Shown here: in pieces, positions 46,768 to 54,439 of the stretch
Position numbering within the stretch: position 1 is the stretch's first letter
Layout: every line of letters starts with the position of its first letter
Assembly (NCBI RefSeq): GCF_014898155.1
Contig: NZ_CP062938.1
Location: forward strand, 682,001-746,000
Direction of reading: 5' to 3'
Length of the DNA stretch: 64,000 nucleotides
DNA from: Bifidobacterium eulemuris
GTDB lineage: Bacteria; Actinomycetota; Actinomycetes; Actinomycetales; Bifidobacteriaceae
Made by a program: the position numbers and the translations under genes
The notes under the pieces: generated by a model
Told to the model about the DNA's origin: nothing
The model's input: the letters and a program-made list of their open reading frames with translations, nothing else
Database searches by the model: none

Positions 46768-49347
46768 TCACCGCAAGGCGAGCGTGGGAACGGCCAGCAG
46801 CGCCGCGATATAGATCACGGCGAGCGCGGCGAACACGATGTCGCGCGAAGAGACACGCATCGCATGCCACTGCGTGCGGCGGATCCCCTCCTCATAGCAG
46901 CGCGCGTCCAAGGCGAGCCCAAGGTTGCCGGCATGGCGCAGCGTCCCGGCGAACACCGGCACGATGATGGCGGACAACGCCTTGATCCGCCGCATCGGCG
47001 TGCCGGTTTCGACACCGCCGCCGCGCGCCGACTGCGCGTCGACGACGGCCATGGTCTCCTGCATGAGCGTGGGGATGAACCGCAGGGCAAGACTCAACAC
47101 CAGCGACAACTCCTGCGTGTGCACGCCGAGACGGCGCAATGGGCTCAGCAGCGACGCGAACGCGTCGGTCATCCGCGTGGGGGTGGTGGTTTCCAAGAAG
47201 ATCGCGCCCATGACGATGACCAGCGCGAAGCGGCATGCGTACAGCACGGCGATGCCCACGCCCTCGTCGGTGATTGTAATCGGCCCGAATTGGGCGATCG
47301 GCGTGCCGCTGCGCACGAAGAACACGTTCAGCAACCCCATCACAACGAACAGCGCAAGGAACGCGCGCACCGAGGCGAGCAGCCGCATCGGATGCAGACG
47401 CGCCGCGGCGATCAGCCCGGCCGTCATCGCCGCGCACAGCGCCAGTTGCGCCGGTGTGGCGATGGCGAAGGCGGTGAACATCATCGCCAGGAACGCGACC
47501 ATCTTCACACGCGGGTCCACTTGAGCCAGCGGTGCGCGGGACAGGTTCGCACGCGGACTCCCCTCGTGGGAAGGCCGTTTCGCCACGCGGTCGGAGTCTG
47601 CGGAGGTTTCGCCTGATTCACTTGCGACATCGGTCCGCCCACCATCGTCATTCAGTTCGACTTCGTCGGTGAAGACATCATCCACCGCAAGCAGCGACGC
47701 CACTCGCCCGTGCCGCATAACCAGTACGCGGTCGGCGAGTTCGCGCGCCTCATCCGCGTTATGGGTGACGATCAGCACCGTCACACCCTGGGCGCGCAGT
47801 TCGCGCACCAACCGGCGGATCGCGGCGCTCGCCCGTTCGTCCAGGCTGGCGGTGGGCTCGTCGAGCACCAGTACGCGCGGGCGGCAGGCGAGCACGCCGG
47901 CGATCGCAACCAGACGCCGCTGCCCGCCGGAAAGGCTGAACGGGTCGCGGTCGGCGAGATACTCGGCCCCCAGCATCGACAAGGCCTGCGTGACGCGCTC
48001 GGCGACCTCACGCTCCGACAGGCCTTGGTTGCGCGGACCGTAGGCCACGTCGTCGGCGACCGTTTCGGCGAACAGCTGTCGTTCGGGATGCTGCATCACG
48101 TAGCCGACCTGCCGGCGCAGTTCGCGCAAGGCCTTGCGCGGCGCGCGTTTCGACGCGCCCGACGCCCGCCCCTTGGCGACCCGCACTCCCCCGACCGTGA
48201 TATCGCCGCGGTTTGGAACGTCCAACGCGCACAGCAGACGGGCCAGTGTGGATTTACCGGAACCGTTGCGTCCCATGATGGCCAGGACCTCGCCCCGGCG
48301 CACCTCGAACGACACATCGTCAAGCGCCGGATTCGCGGCACCGGAAAAGGAGAAGGACACATGTTCCACTCGGACGGCCGGTTCGACGTCAGAGGCCGGA
48401 CGCGTCTCGCCCTCCGGTCGTGCTGCGCCCGACGGTGGCTGATGGGGTTCGTTCTGCGGATTCCGCCATGCCGGACCCGATTCATCCGTCCCCATACGCG
48501 CTGAGGATTCGGCGCGGCCGTCCGCCGCCTCGCCATAATCGCCGGCCACGCTGGTGGAGTCATCGCAGGCCACACCAGTGGAGGAATCGTCAGCCGTCGG
48601 CGCGGCGTCCGTCGCGCATGCCCGGCCGTCGGCGGCGACGCGGCCGGACTCCAAACGGATGACGCGGGAGGCGCGCGCCGTCTCGTCGGCGTGGTGCGTG
48701 ACATGCACGATGGTCGTGCCCCGCGCATGCAACGTGTCGAGCACCGCGAGCAGTTCCGCCCGCGCTTCGGGGTCGAGCATGGCGGTCGGCTCGTCGAGCA
48801 CGAGCATGCGCGGTCGCATGGCGAGCATGCCGGCGATGGCGACGCGCTGCTGCTGCCCACCACTCATGCGCGTGGGATCGGCCGCGCGCATGTCGGCGAG
48901 GTCCACCGCGCGTAACGCGTCGGCGATATGGGAGCCGATGTCGTTTCGCGGCACGGCAAGATTCTCCGGGCCGAAGGCCACGTCGTCCTCGACGACGGTG
49001 GTGACGATCTGGTCCTCCGGATTCTGGAACACCGCGCCGATGCCACGCCGCGCCATCCGATAGTTGTCGGCGTGCGCGCCGTGCTCATCGAACACGCGCC
49101 GCCCCAACAGAGTTACGACGCCGCCATCGGGCGCGCTCAACGCGCATAGCAGACGTGCCAGCGTGGATTTGCCCGAACCGTTCGCCCCGGTCAGGCACAC
49201 GTATTCGCCCGGGGCGATGGCCAACGACACGTCATCCAACGCCCAGGTCGCGCCCTCATCGTAACTGAAACGGACATGCTCCAAACGCGCGATGGCGGCG
49301 TCCGGCGCGACATCGGATGCGATGGCATCGGCAAGGGAACCGCTCAT
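46768..49347 (-). CDS. Fused ECF transporter ATPase-ATPase-EcfT (riboflavin system)
   Basis: 859 residues from ATG 49347, which overlaps the S-component stop by 4 bases (ATGA). First ATPase: GANGSGKST (about 54), MSGGQQQR, MLVLDEPTAM. An acidic Ser/Asp/Gly-rich linker of ~100 residues follows. Second ATPase: GRNGSGKST (about 356), LSGGQRRL, VLVLDEPTAS. The C-terminal ~260 residues form EcfT (RALAQVDPRVKMVAFLAMMFT; coupling motif SARGGGVETG and ALDARCYEEG). Same design as 15667-18132 but clearly divergent. Translationally coupled to RibU and under the FMN riboswitch. Confidence 0.92.
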   Translation of the reverse strand: MSGSLADAIASDVAPDAAIARLEHVRFSYDEGATWALDDVSLAIAPGEYVCLTGANGSGKSTLARLLCALSAPDGGVVTLLGRRVFDEHGAHADNYRMARRGIGAVFQNPEDQIVTTVVEDDVAFGPENLAVPRNDIGSHIADALRAVDLADMRAADPTRMSGGQQQRVAIAGMLAMRPRMLVLDEPTAMLDPEARAELLAVLDTLHARGTTIVHVTHHADETARASRVIRLESGRVAADGRACATDAAPTADDSSTGVACDDSTSVAGDYGEAADGRAESSARMGTDESGPAWRNPQNEPHQPPSGAARPEGETRPASDVEPAVRVEHVSFSFSGAANPALDDVSFEVRRGEVLAIMGRNGSGKSTLARLLCALDVPNRGDITVGGVRVAKGRASGASKRAPRKALRELRRQVGYVMQHPERQLFAETVADDVAYGPRNQGLSEREVAERVTQALSMLGAEYLADRDPFSLSGGQRRLVAIAGVLACRPRVLVLDEPTASLDERASAAIRRLVRELRAQGVTVLIVTHNADEARELADRVLVMRHGRVASLLAVDDVFTDEVELNDDGGRTDVASESGETSADSDRVAKRPSHEGSPRANLSRAPLAQVDPRVKMVAFLAMMFTAFAIATPAQLALCAAMTAGLIAAARLHPMRLLASVRAFLALFVVMGLLNVFFVRSGTPIAQFGPITITDEGVGIAVLYACRFALVIVMGAIFLETTTPTRMTDAFASLLSPLRRLGVHTQELSLVLSLALRFIPTLMQETMAVVDAQSARGGGVETGTPMRRIKALSAIIVPVFAGTLRHAGNLGLALDARCYEEGIRRTQWHAMRVSSRDIVFAALAVIYIAALLAVPTLALR

Positions 49348-49967
49348 GCCCGGTCCAGCAGATTCGACACCGGCTTGTAGACCAGGAAGGTCACGACGGC
49401 ATGGATGGCGAATTTGACAAGGTTGAACGGCAGCAGAATCGGCACGATCATCGCCGCCACCTGCGCCATGGTCATATGCGCGTAGATCGGCGTGATCAGC
49501 AGATTGCCCACCAGGGCGGCCGCCAGCGCGCACACCGCGCCGACGAGGATGCCGACCAGGGCGCGCGAACGCGTGCGCTTGCCGCGGTAGACCAGCGCGG
49601 CCGGCACCGACAGGCACAACGCCACCAGCACCGCCATCAGCGTGCCCCACGGATTCGTGAACACATGCGGCAGAAAGCCCAACACGCTGACGATCGCGGC
49701 CGCCGAGGGGCCGAACGCGAAGCCGGCCACCAGGCACACGATGCCGCTGGGATCGTATTTGAGCCACTGCACGCCGGGAATCAAAGGAAATTCAATGAAG
49801 CTCGTCACCATCGCCAACGCCACGAACAGCGCGTACATGGCGATGCGTTTGGTGGACCAGCGCCCCGAATCGGCCACGCCGGTCGAATGCGCGTTATGCC
49901 GCGCGTCCTCGTGCGCGTTGGATTCGCTGGTGGTGGCATGCATATGGTTATGCGAAGATACGCTCAT
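49344..49967 (-). CDS. ribU: ECF transporter S component, RibU-like (riboflavin)
   Basis: 207 residues from ATG 49967, chosen because GAGGG lies 5 nt before it; an ATG at 49988 falls inside the riboswitch. The His-rich, hydrophilic N-terminus (about 1-40) is unusual. About six helices follow. FIEFPLIPGVQWLKYDPSGIVCLVAGFAFGP is the RibU signature region, where KYDPS is strongly conserved. It binds riboflavin in the membrane; the FMN riboswitch upstream agrees. Confidence 0.92.
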   Translation of the reverse strand: MSVSSHNHMHATTSESNAHEDARHNAHSTGVADSGRWSTKRIAMYALFVALAMVTSFIEFPLIPGVQWLKYDPSGIVCLVAGFAFGPSAAAIVSVLGFLPHVFTNPWGTLMAVLVALCLSVPAALVYRGKRTRSRALVGILVGAVCALAAALVGNLLITPIYAHMTMAQVAAMIVPILLPFNLVKFAIHAVVTFLVYKPVSNLLDRA

Positions 49968-49981
49968 CTGAGCCCTCGTTT

Positions 49982-50127
49982 CTTCCATCCGGACTGTAAC
50001 CGTTGGCTCCGGAATCCCACCGGATCAGCCGCTTGCGCGGGTCGCGGGCTGCCGCGTTCGCCATTATGGAAGCGAAGAACGCGGGTCACCGCCAGTAAGG
50101 AATCGCACCTTCCCTGAAACTTGCCCC
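49982..50127 (-). ncRNA. FMN riboswitch (RFN element)
   Basis: On the minus strand: AGGGAAGGTGCGATTCC, TTACTGGCGGTGACCC, a variable stem, CAGCCCGCGA, CCGGTGGGATTCCGGAGCC, AACGGTTACAGTCCGGATGG and AAGAAACGAGG. These are the conserved blocks of the RFN aptamer in order. The last block runs into the RibU ribosome site, so control is probably translational. Confidence 0.95.
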
Positions 50128-50232
50128 TCCAAACTAAAACCCGCGCTCGACAAGCCCGAGGATGGGGTGCAGCTAAGCTGGACCCAGACATTCCATCAGC
50201 CAACGCACATCACAAGTCAGGACTTGATTCAT

Positions 50233-50538
50233 ATGGCATTGACCAAAAAGCAGACCAAGCAGCTGCGCGCGCTCGCGAACCAGCTCAATCCCGTGTTCCA
50301 CGTGGGCAAGAACGATCTGACCGACGCGGCCGTGGACCAGGCCGACGATCTGATCGAACGCCGCGAGCTCATCAAATGCGCCGTGCAGAACGGTTCCGAA
50401 CTGACCGCCAAGGAGGCGGCCGCCGACCTCGCCGAACGGCTCGGCGCGGAGGTCGTGCAGACCATCGGCAACCGTTTCGTGCTCTTCCGCCGCTCGCATC
50501 GCGACGATGTGGAACATATCCGCCTGGTGCGCGAGTAA
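50233..50538 (+). CDS. yhbY: YhbY-family RNA-binding protein (CRM domain)
   Basis: 101 residues: one CRM domain. LTKKQTKQLRALANQLNPVFHVGKNDLT contains the family GxxG-like loop (HVGKND), and ELIKCAVQNG plus GAEVVQTIGNRFVLFRR complete it. It associates with pre-50S ribosomal particles. ATG 50233 is the family start; the frame is open 22 codons earlier. Faces away from the RibU riboswitch with ~100 bases between. Confidence 0.92.
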   Translation: MALTKKQTKQLRALANQLNPVFHVGKNDLTDAAVDQADDLIERRELIKCAVQNGSELTAKEAAADLAERLGAEVVQTIGNRFVLFRRSHRDDVEHIRLVRE

Positions 50539-50639
50539 ACGCACGGCTACACCCCGCGCCCATCAGCTCCTTCTTGTGAGAGGATGGGGCATAACGGCCG
50601 ACGACAGCGTCTCGGCATCATCGAGTAAAGGAGCGAGCC

Positions 50640-51200
50640 ATGACCGACTACCAACAGCAGGTCCCCCAACCCGACAACGAGCAGTCCGGCTATGGTCAGG
50701 CCGATTCCTACGCGTCGACGCAGAACTCCTACGCACCGCAGGGCGGCACCAGCCAGCCGCAGTACGAACAGCCGCAGGGCTACGGCCAGCAGCAGGGGTA
50801 CGCCCAGCAACAGCAGCCGTACGGACAGCAGTCCTACACCCAGTACACCGGCCAGTCCTACGGCCAGCAGCCGTACACCCAATACACCGGCCAACCGTAT
50901 GGCCAGCAGCCGTACGGGCAGCCCTACGGCCAGCCGTATATGCCCGTCTATGGCGGCAAGTCGAAACTGGCCGCCGGTCTACTCGGCATCTTCTTGGGAT
51001 CGCTGGGCGTGCACAACTTCTATCTGGGCAACACCGGCAAGGCGGTCGCGCAGCTGCTGCTGACGTTGGTCGGCTGGATCGTCATCGTCGGACCGCTCGT
51101 CTCGGGTATCTGGGCGCTGGTCGAAGCGATTCTCATCCTGTGCAGCCAGCCCGGTAGCCCGTGGCACCAAGACGCCAGCGGCAGGGAACTCACCGACTGA
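50640..51200 (+). CDS. TM2-domain protein with Gln/Tyr/Pro-rich N-terminus
   Basis: 186 residues. Residues 1-105 are built of imperfect GQQPYTQYTGQ-type repeats and likely disordered. The TM2 domain follows: KLAAGLLGIFLGSLGVHNFYLGNTGKAVAQLLLTLVG, two helices with the conserved G-x-H-x-FY-x-G turn, then WALVEAILIL. Role unknown. AAAGGAG lies before the ATG. Converges on the MFS gene with a 40-base gap. Confidence 0.88.
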   Translation: MTDYQQQVPQPDNEQSGYGQADSYASTQNSYAPQGGTSQPQYEQPQGYGQQQGYAQQQQPYGQQSYTQYTGQSYGQQPYTQYTGQPYGQQPYGQPYGQPYMPVYGGKSKLAAGLLGIFLGSLGVHNFYLGNTGKAVAQLLLTLVGWIVIVGPLVSGIWALVEAILILCSQPGSPWHQDASGRELTD

Positions 51201-51240
51201 CAACGACGCGAAAGAGTCGGGCACGGACGTGACGCTGGGT

Positions 51241-52734
51241 TTACGCCGCGCGACGCGACCTGATGCGGAACGCGGCCGCCAGACAGGCCCAACCCACCAC
51301 GCAGATCACCACCATCACCGCGAAGGTCCACATGCCGCCCACCGCGGTGGCGTGCATGAACTCGGCGCTCCCCTCCTCGCCATGCCCGGCTTGGGCCACG
51401 GCCAGAATCGTGGAGAACAGCGCCGTGCCGGCCGCGCCGCCGAACTGCAGGCAGGTGTTGAAAATCGCATTGCCGTCGGGGGCGAACTGGCGCGGGATGG
51501 AGCTCAACGCGCTGGTCATCACATTGGGGTTGCCGAGTGCGAAGAAGAATCCGAAGATGAAGTAGAAGCCGGCGAGCATCGCCGGGGTAAGCCGCATGGA
51601 GAACACCAGCAGCAGCACCGGGCCAAGGATGGCGATACCCAACGGGATGAGGATCGGCCGCACCGCGCCGAAGCGGTCGTACAGCCATCCGCCGAGCGGC
51701 GAGCAGACCGCGCCGACCAGCGCGCCGGGCAGCACCAGCGAGCCGGCGAGGAAGGCGCTGGTTCCCAGCGAGAGTTGCGCCACATTGGTGATCACATAGC
51801 CGAAGCCGATGGAGACGATCGGCAGAATCGTATACTCCACCAGATGCAGCAGCACAACACGGTCGCGCAGAATACCCAAACGCAGCAGCGGTGAGAACGC
51901 TTTGCGCGAGCTGAACGCGAACAGCACGAGCGAACCCAATCCCACGATGAGGCTGACTGCGGCGATGACGGCGCTGCGCGTCGCGGGCGTGCCCGCCATG
52001 GCGGCGCTCACGGCCACGCCGGCCTGGTTGAGCGCAAGCACCAGTCCGCACAGGGCGAGCACGATGCTCAGCAGCTGGATCGGGTCGAGATAGGCGGCTT
52101 CGGTAGGTGACTTCTGTTCGATGCATTTGAGGCCGATGACCATGGCGATCAGCATCAGTGGCACGGCGGCCACGAAAATCGCCCGCCACGGCAGCACGCT
52201 GGTCACCGCGCCGCCCACGGTCGGGCCGATGGCGGGGGCCACGGTGATCACCAGCGAGCCGACGCCCATCAATCGGCCGATTTTCGAGCGCGGCGACTGT
52301 TCGAGGATGATGTTCATCATCAGCGGCGTGGCGATGCCCGAACCGATGCCTTGAATCACGCGGGCCACGATGAGCATGGGGAACGCGGAGGCGACGATCA
52401 TGATCAGCGAGCCGACGATGGCCAGGGCGAGAGCAGCCAGGAAGATGGCCTTCAACGGGAATCGGCGTTTGAGGAACGACGAGACGGGCATCGTGGCGGC
52501 CACGGCCAGCAGGTAGATGGTGGTGATCCATTGCACGGTGGCCATGTCCACATCGAACTCGCGCATGAGTTCGGGGAACAGCACGGTCATCACCGTTTCG
52601 GTGAGGATGCCGATGAAGGCCAGCGATCCCACGGCGACGATCGCGCCGATGAGCTTGAGCGGGATGCGCTCGTCGGTTGGCGCGACCGCGCCGTTCGTTC
52701 GATCTGTGATTTGGATGGGCCCGTTGGACATCAT
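51241..52734 (-). CDS. MFS multidrug exporter, DHA2 (EmrB/QacA) family
   Basis: 497 residues with about 14 membrane helices. LPWRAIFVAAVPL (the DHA2 WRxIF motif), FLKRRFPLKAIF (motif A) and VARVIQGIGSGIATPLMMNII (motif B) are visible, with motif C in GSLVITVAPAIGPTVGGAV. Proton-coupled export of drugs or amphiphiles is expected; the substrate cannot be named. GAAGAGAG precedes tandem ATG codons at 52734 and 52731. No regulator gene adjoins it. The 271-base region 52735-53005 shows no gene. Confidence 0.92.
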   Translation of the reverse strand: MMSNGPIQITDRTNGAVAPTDERIPLKLIGAIVAVGSLAFIGILTETVMTVLFPELMREFDVDMATVQWITTIYLLAVAATMPVSSFLKRRFPLKAIFLAALALAIVGSLIMIVASAFPMLIVARVIQGIGSGIATPLMMNIILEQSPRSKIGRLMGVGSLVITVAPAIGPTVGGAVTSVLPWRAIFVAAVPLMLIAMVIGLKCIEQKSPTEAAYLDPIQLLSIVLALCGLVLALNQAGVAVSAAMAGTPATRSAVIAAVSLIVGLGSLVLFAFSSRKAFSPLLRLGILRDRVVLLHLVEYTILPIVSIGFGYVITNVAQLSLGTSAFLAGSLVLPGALVGAVCSPLGGWLYDRFGAVRPILIPLGIAILGPVLLLVFSMRLTPAMLAGFYFIFGFFFALGNPNVMTSALSSIPRQFAPDGNAIFNTCLQFGGAAGTALFSTILAVAQAGHGEEGSAEFMHATAVGGMWTFAVMVVICVVGWACLAAAFRIRSRRAA

Positions 52735-53005
52735 TCGCTCTCTTCCTCATCATCGCACGGGGAGTATCCCGCGCATGGCCGGCCGCTCGCGCCTATCCGG
52801 CGTTCACGGTGTTCTCACGGAAATATGGTTTGCCAACCGGTCGAGCCGCCGTTATCACCGTCCATGCGCATACGACCGCGGAAGAATCGCGGGAGGCCGG
52901 ACGTGGTGCCCACTCAAGACCTCAACAGACTTTAGCCGAGCTGGTAGGACATCTCAACAACACCGCGGAACGCGAGCGGGAGAGCCCTATCCCCACGCGA
53001 GACCG

Positions 53006-54373
53006 TCACCCGGCCTGGCGCAGGATGGCGCGGATCTTCTCCAGTCGCGGCCCCACCTCGTGCTCGTAGCCGCGATCGTTGGGATGGTAGTACTCGCGGC
53101 CGCGCAACTCGTCGGGCATGTACTGCTGCGGGGCCACGGCACCGGGCGCGTCGTGCGCGTACTGGTATCCCTCGTGGTTGCCCCACTGCTTCATCAGCGC
53201 GGTGGGCGCATTGCGCAGGTGCAGCGGCACTTGGCCGATGCGTCCGGAGTCCACGTCGGCGAGCGCCTCGTTGATGGCCATATAGCTGGCGTTGGATTTG
53301 GGTGCTGTGGCCACGGCGATGGTCGCCTCGGCGAGGATGATGCGTGCCTCGGGCATGCCGACCAGTGCCACGGCCTGCGCGGCGGCCACGGTGACCTGCA
53401 GGATCTGCGGGGCGGCCATGCCTACCTCTTCGGCCGCTGCGATCATGATGCGTCGGGCGATGAAGCGCGGGTCCTCCCCCGCCCGGATCATGCGGGCGAG
53501 ATAGTGGATGGCCGCGTCGGGGTCGGAGCCGCGCATGGATTTGATGAACGCGGAGATCACGTCGTAATGGTCGTCGCCGTCTTTGTCGTAGCGCACGGTG
53601 GCCGCGTCCATCACGGTGCCGACGATCTCGGGGGTGATGATGGGGCGGCGCGCGCCCTTCTTGCGCGCCTCGTCATGGGTCACCGCGCCGGCCGCCGCCT
53701 CAAGGATGGTCAGGCTTTTGCGCGCGTCGCCGCCGGCCATGCGCACAATCTCGTCGATGGCCTCGTCGCTGGCTTTGACTTCGCCTTTGAGACCCCGTTC
53801 GGATTCCAGGGCGCGCCGCACGAGTTCGGCCAGCTGGTCGGGTTCGAGCGATTCGAGTTTGACCACCACGGAGCGGCTGAGCAGCGGTTTGATCACGGAG
53901 AAGCTCGGGTTTTCGGTGGTCGCGCCGATGAAAGTCACGTCGCGGTTCTCCACCGCCGGCAGCAGCGCGTCCTGCTGCGATTTGGAGAAGCGGTGCACCT
54001 CGTCGATGAACAGCACGGTCTCCTCGCCTTTGGACACCAGCCGGTCGTGCGCGCGCTGCAAAACGTCGCGCACGTCCTTCACGCCGCTGGTCACCGCGGA
54101 CAGCTCCTCGAACACGCGACCGGATTGGCGCGCCACAATGGTGGCGAGCGTGGTTTTGCCCACGCCGGGAGGTCCGAACAGAATGATCGAACTCGGCGCG
54201 GTGAGGCTGCCCTTGGAGGCGGGGTTGGCGAGGCGGCGCAGGGGCGAGCCCTCCCCCAGCACATGGCGCTGTCCGATCACCTCGTCCACAGTGGTCGGGC
54301 GCATGCGCACCGCCAACGGCCGCGTCATATCCTCGGGAGCGTCCGTCGCCCCGAACAAATCCTGCTCACTCAT
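53006..54373 (-). CDS. rarA: Replication-associated recombination ATPase RarA (MgsA)
   Basis: 455 residues. AAA+ ATPase of the clamp-loader family that acts at stalled replication forks. RPTTVDEVIGQRHVLGEGSPLRR, Walker A GPPGVGKTT, Walker B VLFIDEVHRFSKSQQDALLP, sensor 1 IGATTENPSF, then the RarA-specific C-terminal tetramerisation domain (SMRGSDPDAAIHYLARMI, PQQYMPDELRGREYYHP). ATG 54373 is chosen because TACAGT ends 7 nt before it (leaderless); GTG codons upstream are alternatives. Confidence 0.95.
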   Translation of the reverse strand: MSEQDLFGATDAPEDMTRPLAVRMRPTTVDEVIGQRHVLGEGSPLRRLANPASKGSLTAPSSIILFGPPGVGKTTLATIVARQSGRVFEELSAVTSGVKDVRDVLQRAHDRLVSKGEETVLFIDEVHRFSKSQQDALLPAVENRDVTFIGATTENPSFSVIKPLLSRSVVVKLESLEPDQLAELVRRALESERGLKGEVKASDEAIDEIVRMAGGDARKSLTILEAAAGAVTHDEARKKGARRPIITPEIVGTVMDAATVRYDKDGDDHYDVISAFIKSMRGSDPDAAIHYLARMIRAGEDPRFIARRIMIAAAEEVGMAAPQILQVTVAAAQAVALVGMPEARIILAEATIAVATAPKSNASYMAINEALADVDSGRIGQVPLHLRNAPTALMKQWGNHEGYQYAHDAPGAVAPQQYMPDELRGREYYHPNDRGYEHEVGPRLEKIRAILRQAG

Positions 54374-54439
54374 ACGCACCACTGTACCTCACGTCGAACA
54401 CTTGTTCGACACCACATGACGTAGTGAGGCGGGATTTCG

